From: Albifimbria verrucaria
Lineage: Eukaryota; Ascomycota; Sordariomycetes; Hypocreales; Stachybotryaceae
Length of the DNA stretch: 64,000 nt
NCBI GenBank assembly: GCA_020081605.1
Contig: JAHREC010000049.1
Location: 1,984,001 to 2,048,000, forward strand
Direction of reading: 5' to 3'
Shown piece by piece: positions 25,500-37,597 of the stretch. A program made the translations under genes and the position numbers. The notes beneath the pieces are model-generated. The model was not told where the DNA came from. It did no database searches and saw only the letters and a program-made list of their open reading frames with translations. Every line of letters begins with the position of its first letter. Position 1 is the stretch's first letter.

Positions 25500-28400
25500 C
25501 TAAAACTCCCAATCGTCGGCGTCTTCAACGGACTTGATAGCCCAGCGGAACTTGTCTCGGAGCGTCTTCGAGAAGAACTTCTCGATTGGCACGTCGAACT
25601 TCTTGGAGAAAACAACCGTCAACCGAGGGTCGATGTAGTTCTATGCTCAAGTTAGCCACAAGCAATGCGTATTTTTGAACGTCGAGACTCACAATCTTAG
25701 AGGTGCTCAGCGCAACCTCCTTATTACCATCACGATCCTCGGCCTGTAGCTCGAGTGTCTTGACGCGCTCATCAAGCTTATCGATAGCCTTATCAAACTT
25801 ATCCACTGTGGCTCCCTTGCCCTCTGCCTCGACTTTTCCTGTCTTGTTCTCCTTTTTGAACTTGGCCTCTAACTCCTTCACGGCCAGTAGTCGCTCCTTA
25901 AGCTCTTTTTCAGGCAGTGGCTTCTCCTTGTCTGCCTTGCGCTTCTCATTGTCTTTCTCAAACTTCTTGGTAATCTTCGTGCGTTGCTCTTCAATTAGGA
26001 ACTGCTGGTGCTCCTTGATCCATTCCTCATCTAAATCATCATCAAGCTCAAAATAAGCGGCACCTCTCTTCTTCTTTTGAGTCGGGTCAATGTCCAGGAT
26101 CATCTTCTTGGTTCGCCATTTCTGGTATCGCAAGCCTTTGATCTAATAATAGTTAGTAAGGGACAGTTGCTTCACCGACGGTGCATGTTCCACTTACCCT
26201 GTCGCCCATCTTCTGCATCTGCTGTTCGTGCGAGGCACCAACAGTACGTTTATGGTTACATAGAATCGCAACTTTCCTGTTACAGTCGTTATATAGCTTG
26301 ACCTTCTCTGCGATTGTACCTCGAGATCGAGGATCGCTGCCGAGCTCCTTTAAAAGTTTCGACATGGTGTACGAAGCGTTGTAGGTACGGAAGACCTTTG
26401 CTGTGAGACCCTGCATGTAGCTGTTCAGGTGCTTGTTCAGCTGGGACGTCTATGAAGTGGTCAGTCATAATTCATAACAACATATGAACCCATTACGTAC
26501 TGTCAATCGATCAAAGAGATCATCTCCATCCGTCTTGGGAGGCTTCTTGAACAGCTTCAAGTTCTTAAAGACCTGGGCATCGACATGGGCAGTTTCATTG
26601 TATCTGATACTGTCCTTACCAAGGAAGTCAAAGGTAACCTTGTCAGGTGCTTCAAGTGTGATGTGTTCATACTTCAGTGAGCAGCAACCAACAGTATCGG
26701 CCTCGTTCTCTGTATCCTTCTCATTTCCTGCTCTGAGAGCAAGCTTGTCAATGAGATACATGGCCGTGGCTCGCTGACGATCTGCCATCACCTCGCTCTT
26801 GAGCTCCTTTGTGTAATCCTTACGGATTCTGTCAATGTGCTTCTTCAGTTCTCGAGCCTTCTCGAACTTCTTGAAATCACTCTGACCCTTAACATCACTG
26901 GCGGCGCCAAGCATGACATACTTGTAAGCACCATTGATGTTCTCCTGCCACATAGCAAGCCAAGTGGCTTTCTGATCATGCTGAACAGCCTTCCACTTGT
27001 GACCGGCAGGGGCTCAGGAACCTTAGCCTCCTTGCCGATGTTGATGGTGATTTGTTCGGGATGCACACGCCTCTTGACCTTGCCAGTCTTGGGGTGCTCA
27101 CCTCGACCACGGAAAAGACTTGGAGGTTCGACTCGGAAGTTGCCGACTTTCTGCTTACGTCCGTCCCATAAGCAATATTGGTACGGCGCTTCAAGTGCGT
27201 CCTTCTTTGCCTTGGCTGCCTCTTTCTCCTCTTTGCTGAGGTTCTTGTTCTTGTTAGCTTCCGTCTTGGCAACCCAGTAGTCGTATATCTTCGAGAAATC
27301 GCACTTCTCGAGCTCCTTGATAGCCACCTTCTTGCCAGTAGCATCTGTCGCGGGATGCTCCTTGATGATGTCGGAGAAATCGGTGAAGAAGTTTTTGCGG
27401 AAGACTGGATTTTCCAAATGATGAGATGATGCCGGGGTCATCATGGCAACCCAGAATGTCGCCACCTCTTCAGCCTCCACACTAAGGTTGACGGGTTTAC
27501 CATCGTAGAGGAGCTTGATGTGCTTAGGTAACGGCTCGTACTCTGGGGCGAAGAGAACACCATTGTGCTCGAGAGTCTTCCACTTGATGCTGTCATCTTC
27601 ACGCTTGGGAGCGTTCCACCATTCAAACTCTTCCTCTTCCTCCTCGCTGACATCCTTGGATTTGGGCTTGGGCTTCTTCTCGTCTTTGACAGACACTGAG
27701 GCCTTGCCCTTTTTCGCAGGAGTGGTGGCCTTGCTCTTCTTTGAAATCGGGACATCCGAGTCAGACTCTTCCTTTTTAACCCTGTTCGATTTCCTCCTGG
27801 CCCCAGCGCCATTTGTCTGTTTCTTTGCGGCTGAGGATTTCGCCAGGGGCGCGTCGTCATCAGATTCATCTTTGATGGACTTCCTTGGCGTTTCCTTCTT
27901 TGCCTTTGCCTCCTTTGCACGGATCGCCTTGGCTTCCTGCTCAGCCTTCTTCTCAATGGCAGCCTTTTTCTTAGCCAGCTTGACGCCTAGAGGCTTTTCA
28001 TCATCAGAGGACTCGGGAAGAGCAGTCTCCTTGTACGAAGGGGAAGCTTCTTTCCTCGTGCTTTGCTAATCGGTTCGTCGTCGGAGTCTGAATCGACAGG
28101 CTTGTGCCTTGGGCGCTTGGCCTATGACGTGTGCGTCAGAAAGCACATTCTTTGCGACTCGGTGCTTCAGAGGAGAAAACTCACCAGAGGTTGTCCATCA
28201 TCGCTTTCAGAATCATCCCTATAGTTGATTTTCGAGATTGACGAGCGAGACTTGCGCTTGGAATTTCCATTTGTTCCAGTATGGTCTACGTCCATTTCAT
28301 CGAGCACGGGTCCATTGCGCACGGAAAGGCCCGCCAAGGCAGTGTTCTCCTTGGGAGCGGATCGATCGAGGGCTCTATCCTCAGCTGAGGAAATTTTGGC

Positions 28401-28607
28401 GGCGGAAACTGTCGCAATGCTTGGGTTAGCAGAGTTGACTCGGTTGGAAAAACGCGTGTTAGACAAAGCAAGTCTCGCGCCACGCCATCGACGGTGCTAA
28501 AAGTTTGAAAGTGCCTTGGGTAACTGCAAAAGCTGAAATCAGTCAGACTTACGGCGGCCATTTGCCCTCGAGAGAGGCTGATCGTCGTCCGAGCCGTCGG
28601 AACTCAT
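25500..28607 (-). CDS. TOP1: DNA topoisomerase I (eukaryotic type IB)
   Basis: Relaxes supercoils in the nucleus through a 3'-phosphotyrosine intermediate. Exons are 28553-28607, 28185-28496, 26501-28121, 26198-26449, 25693-26142 and 25500-25640. The N-terminal third is a charged, disordered Ser/Lys/Asp region. The core begins at [20 protein letters not shown] and includes [35 protein letters not shown] and [17 protein letters not shown] coiled charged linker follows ([20 protein letters not shown]). The last exon starts [15 protein letters not shown], whose second residue is the active-site tyrosine, and the protein ends DDWEF. Frame breaks occur at 27003-27004 and near 28048. The exon 1-2 junction is out of phase by two bases, so the extreme N-terminus is uncertain. 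Expected size is about 940 residues. It shares a 467-bp divergent promoter with ATP3. Confidence 0.94.
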
Positions 28608-29074
28608 TTTCACAGATGGTTGCCGCGTGAGCAGGTTGTGAGAAACAAGGCAGGGATATGACGGGTAGAAGCTTAAGAGCCGATGCGCCGCGGTATCTGT
28701 AGAAGAAAAACGGAGTAAAAGTTGGCCAAATCACGGCGAAATCACCCTCAACGCCCAATGAAGGAAGAAGAGGGAGAAGAAACCGTGGGCAATCCAGCTA
28801 AGGACAAAAGAGAAGTGAATGGAAGCAAAGTAAGAGAAGAGGGCGCGATTCCAGACTCGCCCCGGGGAGTAAGTTCAGTAGGCAGGCTCCGGTCACGTGA
28901 TGACATCCGTCAATTTGCCGGGAAAATAGCGACCAGAGCAAATCGATTGAGCGAACGCATTCACCTCAATCAACCCCTACCAACCGACCTCACTCCATCA
29001 ATTGATCCGAGCCACTCGCGATCAATCGGTCACCCTTGGCTGAGGCCCCATATCATTCGCTTGCGACCTTCAAG
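28608..29074. promoter_or_regulatory. Divergent promoter of TOP1 and ATP synthase gamma
   Basis: Only 467 bp separate the two start codons. It contains a perfect TCACGTGA palindrome at 28893-28900, an E-box of the type bound by Cbf1/USF-class bHLH proteins. The site sits nearer the ATP3 side. Confidence 0.6.
28893..28900. promoter_or_regulatory. TCACGTGA E-box palindrome
   Basis: Perfect 8-bp palindrome, the consensus of centromere-binding-factor/USF-type bHLH regulators, about 175 bp upstream of the ATP3 start. Occupancy is inferred from sequence alone. Confidence 0.5.
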
Positions 29075-30300
29075 ATGCTCTCAAGGGCGGCCAGACTGGC
29101 TCTTCGAGCTGCTGCCGCAGCTCCTGTTCGGTAAGTGAGAGACAAAAGTTCGGGGACCAAGATTTTGTTTGCTGCTGAGCTCTGGCTCCGAACGGGTGAA
29201 CTCGGAGACGGCCATCGCAAAGCACCGCAAGCAGCAACACGCTCCCGCCCAACCAAGACGCAGATCGAGCTCTACCGACGTGGAAGCTCGTCCTGTCTGA
29301 CGGCCAATTTTACTGACGCGAATTGATGTCGTAGGGCCACTGCTATTGGCAACAATGCTGCCACCTACGCGACCCTCCGTGAGATCGAAGGCCGTCTCAA
29401 GTCCATCAAGAACATCAAGAAGATCACCAGCACCATGAAGATCGTCGCTTCCACCAAGCTCACCCGCGCTACCCGTGCCATGACCGACTCCTGCAAGTAC
29501 GGCGAGACCTCCAACGAGGTCTTCGAGGCCGCCGAGACCGCCCCCATCGAGTCCGAGGAGAAGAAGACTCTCGTCATTGTCTGCTCCTCCGACAAGGGTC
29601 TCTGCGGTGGTATTCACTCCGGTCTCAGCCGTCGCATCCGTGCCATGATGAAGGATGAGGCTCCCTTCGACCTGGTTGTCGTCGGAGAGAAGTGCAAGGC
29701 CCAGCTCCAGCGAACCAACGACAAGGCTATCCAGCTCACCTTCGCTGGTATTGGCAAGGACGTTCCTACCTTCGCCGATGCCCAGGCCATTGCCGACCAG
29801 ATCATCCTGCTGCCCGCTGATTACACCGACGTCAAGATCCTCTACAACAAGTTCATCAACGCTACCAGCTACGAGCCTACTATCATTGAGGCATTTTCTG
29901 AGGATGCTATCATGCAGTCCCGTGAGTTATAACTGTCTAAAGTATCCGAGGAACTATTTCTGATCGTCGTGTTCCATATAGCCAACTTCTCCTCCTTCGA
30001 GGTCGATGAGGAGGTCCTCAGCAACCTCCGCGAGTACAGCCTGGCCAACTCCCTGTACTGGGCTCTGGCCGAGGGTCACGCTTGCGAGCAGTCTGCCCGC
30101 CGAAACGCCATGGATGTAAGTTATTCACTCTCGAATTGCTCGTGGTTCGTTGATACTGATAAATCCCGCAGAACGCCTCCAAGAACGCCGGTGAGATGAT
30201 TGGCAAGTACCAGATTCTGTACAACCGTACCCGACAGGCTGTCATTACCGGAGAGCTGGTCGAAATTATCACTGGTGCTACCGCCTCGGAGGACATGTAA
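29075..30300 (+). CDS. ATP3: Mitochondrial F1F0 ATP synthase gamma subunit
   Basis: The central rotor shaft of F1-ATPase in the mitochondrial matrix. Exons are 29075-29130, 29335-29921, 29982-30115 and 30172-30300, summing to 906 nt (301 residues) with no frame break. The first exon is a basic, Arg/Ala-rich mitochondrial presequence ([17 protein letters not shown]). The mature protein shows the gamma N-terminal helix [52 protein letters not shown] and the C-terminal helix [20 protein letters not shown], ending TGATASEDM. The 204-bp first intron separates presequence from mature protein. Together with the E2 gene it is one of two complete genes in the window that read cleanly. Codon use is strongly C-ending, fitting high expression. 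Confidence 0.97.
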
Positions 30301-30597
30301 TCTTGTTGAAGGTGCGAGCAGCAGCGTCAACATACAGCTTCCCTTTGTAATAAAGCTAGCAGCGGCCATCCTTCACGGTACCCGCAATGTATCAAAGTCT
30401 TCAATAAAGTCCCTTCAATAGACTTGAAAAATGCTTCGAATTGTGTGATTTACTGGAAACCTACTTGACTAAGTCACGCCCATTCACAGTAATGCAATCA
30501 AACCCACACGACACATGAAAACGCCAATTAACCATGCAACCCACATGAACCCATTCCAAGCAGCCCATAGACACGCCGATAAGAGGGTATAACAAGT

Positions 30598-33500
30598 CTA
30601 AAACTCCTTGTCGCTATCATGTCCTTCCGCATAGCTGACGTTCTTCGCTCGCCGCTTATGTGGCCCCCATTCTCCAATGCAAACTCCTCCGGCCCTGGCA
30701 GGTTTGGGTTTTCTTTCTCGTACGTGACGCGCAGTGCAATGGCTTGCCGGTCCCAACTTTCAGCAGCCTCGTTATACACCGCCAATGCCTCAATGTAGGC
30801 CTGCTTCTGCTCAGCAGCTTGCTCTTCGAAAGGCTTGCGCTCCTCTGGTGCAGCATCCTTCCACATTTTGGACGTCATGATTCGTACCTCGTTTGGCATG
30901 GACCTGGTCTTGCCAGGCTTTCGCATCTCTTCGCACTTCTTACGTGCAGTCTCAAAATGAGCCTTACTGAAGAGAAGGTAAGCGTTGCCAGCAACCTTGT
31001 TTGGCCTGACAGGGCGATCTCCAATTTCTGATCTAATATACTCCCAGACTCCTGCCTCGTACGCGTCTAACCGAGCTTGTTTAGGATCTTTAACTGCTTC
31101 TTTGCGCTTATGCAGGAGTAACGAGTCCCTAGGAAGGATCAAAGGCGTAGGGACTTCAATAGGGCCAATCAACGCCTCTAAGACTTCCGAAGCGGCCCGT
31201 AACCCAGAAAGATAAGCGCCATGAACTGTTGCTGGATGGGTTCCAATGGTGTGTTCGCCTGCAAAGAAGAGGTTGCCCTGGCATTGCGCCATAGCATCAT
31301 AGTCGTCGGGATGCATCCCTGGAGCTGCAGACGAATAGCTGCCTCGAGCAAACCTATCTGAGCCCCAGCGAGTCACGACAGCTTCAACTGGAAAAGGTAC
31401 GTCGGGTCCAAAAACGTTTCGTAGAATCTCAGTAGCTTCAGCGACGAGACTGTCATTGCTGGTATGCTCTGTTTCGAAGCCAGCATCTCCAGCCATGAGC
31501 GCAATGAGACATGGAAGCCCAGTGGTGTTGGAAACGTTGAACCATTGAAAGAAACGTCCACGATTTGCGCCATAGTCCTCTTGGGCTATGCTATGACGAT
31601 TAGGGGCGTCCCTCAACACACCGAAAATGTGTCTCTCCGTATCCCAGAATGCTTCATTATAGACCAAGACAACCTTGTTCAAAATCCCAAAGCCTAGACG
31701 TTGAATGGCATCCACCTTACGCGGAGGAAGTGGAGGGTTGAACGCAACACTGCCTTGCTTCAAAACACCCAATGGAACAGTGCAGACAACACTATCCGCA
31801 TCAATGATAGTGCCGTCTTCGCTTTCAATTGATGCTGGCCCATTGAAGCCTTCACTATGATATTGAATGCGACTGACTGGGAATTTGGTCCGCAGATCCA
31901 GCGGTGTAGGACATTGCAACAACCCACGCGCTACACTCTGGTACCCGCCAACCACCATGGTGTGCTGACCTTCCCACTCATTGCCAGCGTCAATGTCCCA
32001 CAAGCCAAGACTAAGATTGTGTAGGTTTGTGGCGTTACTGTACTCCAGATTGGCCACATGCCAGTTGATGAGACGATGGTCTTGTGCTGTCAAGTCCACA
32101 AGATGCTTGTACTGAGAAACGGCAGCATCCATAACGGAGCCCAATGTAGCCCCTTCGGCGCTTGCTGCACCAATGAGATCGATGTTATCATCCGTAGCTC
32201 CGCGCCGTAATTCCCATCCCATTAGCTTCGCTTTTTCAGATGCTTTAAGGGTTGCCGGCACCCCAGGTTGGTTGTACACTCGACCTGTTATCTTGTCCGA
32301 CGCTACAGGGACCATATCAATCTGCTCTGGGACACTCTGTTGGGACACAGGCGGAGCGTGGGGTAGTGCAGCGGCGGCTTCCTCGGCTTGTATGATCGTT
32401 TTACTCCCGTCTCCATTGCTGTCTTTGCCATCTTCTATCAGGTCACGGTTGCCTTCAATCAGCTTTGATGGCCGTGATTTAAATTTGAACTCGCTGACAC
32501 GATCCAGGCAGTCGTTGTATAGTTTCTCGACAAGCTGATCCCGCACCGGATCTACTGGCTTACCGTTGCTGTCGTAGATGGTAGTGTCGGCAGTCAGAGC
32601 ATGGTAAGGGATACTCAGCTGCCCCCGGACGAGGATGTTCATAGGATTTCCGCGGTCGAAACCGGTGATGATCATACCTCCCATCTCGGCCGTATGCCTC
32701 TTGCCAGAAAAATCCGAGAGAGGTTGGGCGGGCTGAGCAGGTTTGGTTTTAAATTCTCGGGAGTAAACCCGGCCTCCTACACGTCCTCTACCCTCAAGTA
32801 TTACCACTTTAGGTGGCTCCTCTCCTTTTCATAAAATCGACTGGCGTATTGCTTGAAGAGACATTCCAGCTGCCGGGCACATCCAAGGCCTGATATACCA
32901 GCACCGATGACAGCAATCGTTCTTCCCTTTTCAATTGAGAGGTAGAATCTCTCTGCTGTATGGATCCCGGAACATCAACACAGCCATAGTTTATGTATCC
33001 TCTTCGCACCAACCAGTCATAACAAACACTCGCAGCATCAAACCAGCGCGCATTAGCGAAACCAACCGCCTGCTGTCGAGTCACGCCAACCCAAGGACGC
33101 CTGAGCCAGAGTCGCAAGATTCCGTTTCGAATATTCAAATACGTGGTAACTTGGCTGTGTGAAATGTGATGCCGTAGGAGATGGTATTCTTCCGGGTGCA
33201 GTGCATACGGATTGAGCCGGGATGATTCTGCCGCTGTTACGCATTCACTCGCATATTGGTATTGTGGAATATCGGTCGGGATGGATGACTTTGGCCGTGT
33301 TGTAAATGTCAATCTTTCGATTTCATGGTGATATGATGGGAGCCGAGAGACCTTGGTGGGAGCACCGCCATGCTGTAAAGTGATCGACTCTTCTGTTTCA
33401 ATAGGGGTTGTAGCCTTACTGGCAACAGACGAGGGCAGCGATGAGATATCTGATAGGTCCGTCAAGGCTGATAGTGATGAAACGAATGATTGAACACCGT

Positions 33501-33932
33501 CGCCGTTACTGAAATGGTTCGGTGGTGCCATATCATCGCTGTGGCGACTTACTTCACTATTCAAGTTAGAAAGGCTCATTATTCAGGACTAAGTAATGTA
33601 ATGGCACTCGCCGAATATATGTAGGAGCTTACGTACTCTGTGGGCATGGGCGAGGATTCGTCGGAGTCGCCCGGAGTTCCCACGTCCAAATCCATATCTT
33701 CAGTCCAAACCACAATCTCCGCTGCGATGTCTGAAGAAACTCCAGATGAGCTCTGACGGGATTCTGAGGAACGAGCCGAGCTGGCTGCTTCTGGAGTTGA
33801 TGTATGTGTCCCAATATGAAATGAAGCCGCCGATTGTAACGCCGAAAAAGAATTCAGTACTCTTGTATTGTTGAATGTGTCCTTCCCAAGCCTACTTCCC
33901 GTCCCAAGGTTGCTTCTGAGGCTGGTTCCCAT
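30598..33932 (-). CDS. LSD1-type lysine demethylase: SWIRM, amine oxidase and HMG box
   Basis: Nuclear FAD-dependent demethylase of histone H3, fungal KDM1 type. Exons are 33637-33932 and 30598-33574 (GTACGT donor, ATGAG acceptor). An N-terminal Ser/Pro/Asp-rich region precedes a SWIRM domain at about residues 219-300 (NPYALHPEEYHLLRHHISHS to GYINYGCVDVP). The FAD fold starts TIAVIGAGISGLGCARQL and continues with VVILEGRGRVGGRVYS. Further on are DADSVVCTVPLGVLKQG and CQGNLFFAGEHTIGTHPATV. The C-terminal HMG box begins VAGNAYLLFSKAHFETARKK. Breaks lie at 32962-32963, 32825-32826 and 30676-30677. Repair of all three gives 3276 nt, 1091 residues, ending SYAEGHDSDKEF; without the last repair the frame would end at 30528 in unrelated sequence. 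The start is the first ATG that satisfies this arithmetic; a further upstream exon cannot be excluded. Confidence 0.92.
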
Positions 33933-34591
33933 AATGATGTGGACTCAGATTCGTCGGACGGAATCGGAAGCCGGTCAGCTATATCATGTATTTTTCTTGA
34001 AGTGGCAGTGCCATGTCCGATATCATAAACGAAAGGAACGCGGCCGATGCATCATGCACCGTATTTCAGGCGATCTCCTGGTTCATCGTCAGTGATGGAC
34101 ACTTTTTGAATGACCTCAAACTCATCATGTATTGGGGTTGCTGGGTGAAGGGTTATGCTTGGTATGGCTCACAGCTAACACTTGGTCTCATGGGGTAACA
34201 GAAAACCATTCGACAAGGTTGGTCTTGAAGCATTCAAGGTTGGATTTCGATTGGCTGATGATCTTACTTGTTCGAGATATACAGCCAGGTCATCGGAGTC
34301 TTGATACGGAGTTTCATGGAAGCCCCTCAAGAACATCGAAACCATCGAAAGGTTATTGGTCACGTGTAAATGGATTGGTCGAATCACGGGTCTTGGCTGA
34401 GTGGGTCCTGCCTCTACTCTCGACCTCAGCATCATGACCTGATTCTCCCACTATCATTGTCTGCAATCGCCTGGAGCAGGAAACACGCAGCGTATGGCCA
34501 TATTCGCCTAGGCTAGTGGCCAAACCCTCATTTATACCTAGTTCAATCTTGATCCCATCTCGAATCGGGTATCGTACAGCGCCTAACCTTC
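33933..34591. other. Intergenic, LSD1 5' / VPS33 3'
   Basis: Contains a CACGTG E-box at 34361-34366 in the LSD1 upstream region. No gene is supported. Confidence 0.55.
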
Positions 34592-36804
34592 TTATGCGGA
34601 GGTCCCGACTCTTTCCTCTCTCGCAAATGATTGCTTCTCAATTGCCGCATCCATCATTCTATTTCCACTAATAATAGAGGTAGTGCATATGACAATATTC
34701 CTGCGATCTATATGAACGTAATTAGAATCGAACCTATGATGATTACAAGAGCAGATGATTTGCTCACCTTCTTCCTGTTTGGCAATGAACCTCAACGCGG
34801 CGATTTCGGTGAAGGTAACGCCGCCAACGAATACCACAAAGACTGTCTGCTTCTTGCCGCTGCCGGACAATAAAGCCCTCGCCTTGACTGCTTTGTCCTC
34901 ACCTTTCTGTAGTTCATAGAAAGTTTGTCCCCGAACATGTTTGACCGCCTCGTCGAAACCATGCCATCCTTGCGTTGCGGCGCTTGATGCTGCGCCATTT
35001 GCTCTGGCCGCCCCTTCGCCTCTAGTCACGCTAAGTAAGTATTGCTTCTGAAGGATGCATTGTACGAGTCGGATCGAGAGCGGAGCATAGCCGCTGTACA
35101 CGTATGCTATATCATTAGGGTCGTCTTCTTTGACTTCGTCCACGATTAGGCGAAGCTGCTTGCGCAGATATGTGTAGTTTGTCTTGGTCCCACCCGCTTC
35201 GGTGTTTCCTGTCATAGGGATCATTCCCGCAAGTGGAGACGAGCGTGATAGGAAGAGTTGCAGCTTCTCTAGGTTGTTTAGTGTCAAAATATTCTGGTAA
35301 CCGTAGGCTTGCAGAATCAGGCGCCTGAATTGATCATATTCCTTGGGCCGCACACCACCCGAGATGCATGAGTATATGCATATCAATCTCAGGATTTCCC
35401 GCAACGGAGCATCTCGAGCTATCAGTTCCTCAATACTATCAAACTGAGACGACGGGTCGGCGCCAGCAGCGAGGTTTTGCTGGACTTCAAGCAGTCCCTT
35501 GAACAAATCGGTTCTGGTGTGCTTGATGATTTCTTCCGCCAAGCCTGTATGTATCCTCGCACTTTGGTGCTCTTGCTGATACCCAGGAAGTTGCCCCACA
35601 AAGTCCTTCAACTCGGCAATTGTCTTTGTCTTGTGTTTTGTTTCATAATCGGACTGGACCTTCTGTAGTCGCCTCGCCACCTTGTTGAGGAGGCTGCCGA
35701 CGATGGCGAAATTGGCATCGCGTATTTGTTCGTATAATTTGTCACTGGAATCTAACTGGATGGTTCGTTTGCGACTTTGTGACGTAGCCGTGGAAGATTG
35801 CGTGGGGCTCCGACCACCGTAGTGTCCACCTTGGTCTGATTATTCTGAATCTCAAATACTTCGTCAATGAGGCCTTCGTAAGTCAGTTGTGTAAGAAGGG
35901 CGTGACAAAATCCACTTCGCGATCTATCAGGATGACTGCCTCGTTCGTCGTGCTTGGAGTTAAGCCTGTCTTGTGGATCTCGCTCGCGTCTTCGCCTGCA
36001 AGCAGCTCCTGGCGCATTCGCGACAGCAAATCCGCGACACGCTTTGCATTATCACCTTTACCAATAATTCTCGGGAAAAGCCCATGGTTTTGCTGAATCT
36101 CCATGAGGGCCTTTGCTAACAAGAAAGGAGATGTGGGGTCCTTCGAGAGATAGAGGTCGCCGAACGCGTCATCTAGTTCCAAGGATAGAACATCCTTCTC
36201 TAACGGAAAGAAAGATAGCGGTAATTCGGCGATATTGACATCGCCTAGAATACCTGCCTCCTCCAGAAGCTGATCGGAAACAAGAGTTCGGCGTGGCACC
36301 CAAAAGATGTGAAAGTCATGATCGGTTTGGCTTTCCCGTTGTACGCGCTTGATCTGTCCTGGGTATATCGAGTCAGCACCGTAATTAGAACCGCCCGAGC
36401 GTGTTTCGAAGCGTATATGCCCTCGTGCGCGTGGTGGGTGCAAAATGAGATCGGCTAACCTGCTATCGTCTCCGCGTGACGGCCACACTCTCCTCGGGCG
36501 ATGAAGATGACGCTACGCTGGCTCGTATCGACATTGTCGTTTTCTAGAATGAAGAACTTGTCGACACCGTATTCTTGGAGAGTAGACACATTGACCACGG
36601 TACCGATCGGTCCGACCAGGCTGCGGTCAAGGACGACGTTCTTTTACCACGAACCTGTGGAGGATAACATCAGCAACGTCGCGCGGGTTATCTCTCAGAT
36701 ACTGGACGGCAGAGAGCCTTACTTACACCCTCAAGCAGGTAGAGCAAGTCTTTACGGGCCTTGGCCCGGACCTGCTCGGTGTTGAACTCAGTGCGAGGAG
36801 CCAT
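34592..36804 (-). CDS. VPS33: Vacuolar sorting protein VPS33 (Sec1/Munc18 family)
   Basis: SM-protein subunit of the HOPS and CORVET tethering complexes; it templates SNARE assembly at endosomes and vacuoles. Exons are 36727-36804, 36460-36654, 34768-36358 and 34592-34707. Recognised segments include VVLDRSLVGPIGTVVNVSTL, IFIARGECGRHAETIAG, DFHIFWVPRRTLVSDQLLEE, ILGDVNIAELPLSFFPLEKD, GDLYLSKDPTSPFLLAKALM, AVILIDREVDFVTP and VVFVGGVTFTEIAALRFIAK. The end NIVICTTSIISGNRMMDAAI is the family's usual C-terminus. The frame breaks at 36642-36645, 35898-35900 and 35804-35807, where one base each restores it. The repaired exons total 1983 nt, 660 residues, the normal VPS33 size. The last intron (34708-34767) happens to contain a GGTTCGATTC string that is not a tRNA. 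Confidence 0.95.
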
Positions 36805-37597
36805 GGTGGCCCACCGCAGGACAGGAGAGAGCTTGGGAGATGCAGGAGCTCTTGGAGAGCTACCGATGGCGATTAGACCACTATGCCTCGGGCGGTGAGA
36901 GCTGGCCCCTCCATGTCCAAATATGGCCCACAGGCTGTACAGGTATTGGCGTCCGTAATAGGTGCCTTGCCCACCACCTGCGGGGAACCCTTGGTTCTCA
37001 TTTCACGCAAGCACATGCTGTGATAAGACCAACCGACGTCATGGCTGGATTATGCCATGCTCGTACACAATCGCTGGGGTTCGACTTACGCCTGCAGCCT
37101 ACACCTGTAATGAACAGGACGCGGTCCTCTACAACCTACTAATTTGTGTCGCAAATTGAGGGATGGAGATGGAGACACTCTTTGTTTGCTACCTCCAAGA
37201 GGGGTTAGTCCGAGACGCCGCTCGGGCTCTATCTCCCCATACCTAGTCACTGTAACCATCCCCTGAGGAAAGCCTGAGACCAACACCATCCGAGGCTGGG
37301 AGGCATCGGCAACAGCCCCGAGGGCATCTTCAAGTGATGCTCACAAGAACGCCCCGGAATATAAAACAGTGTTTACATACCATCGTGCATGCATAGGTAA
37401 TCTCCAGCACAGGACAGAAGCGGCAAGACGCTCAAGAACCGCAGCCCTGGTAATCGTGAATGAACAAATCAACTCCTTCGAGCAGCTCAGTGGCTGCTCC
37501 CCAATGCAATGGCCATCCTGATTCCCTTCCGTAATAGCGCAACGCCAGATGCAAAATCCACTACCGTGGTACCAAATGTCCAACGCTTCCTCGCAGC
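36805..37597. other. Intergenic, VPS33 5' / E2 3'
   Basis: VPS33 upstream region followed by the 3' flank of the E2 gene. No reading frame looks coding. Confidence 0.6.

Noticed and set aside
27515..28069. A 184-codon + strand frame opposite the topoisomerase I tail
   Set aside because: Ser/Leu/Phe-rich mirror of the Lys/Glu-rich disordered region; no independent support.
34730..34745. GGTTCGATTC on the - strand
   Set aside because: Lies in the last intron of VPS33, which has normal splice sites; no cloverleaf can be drawn around it.
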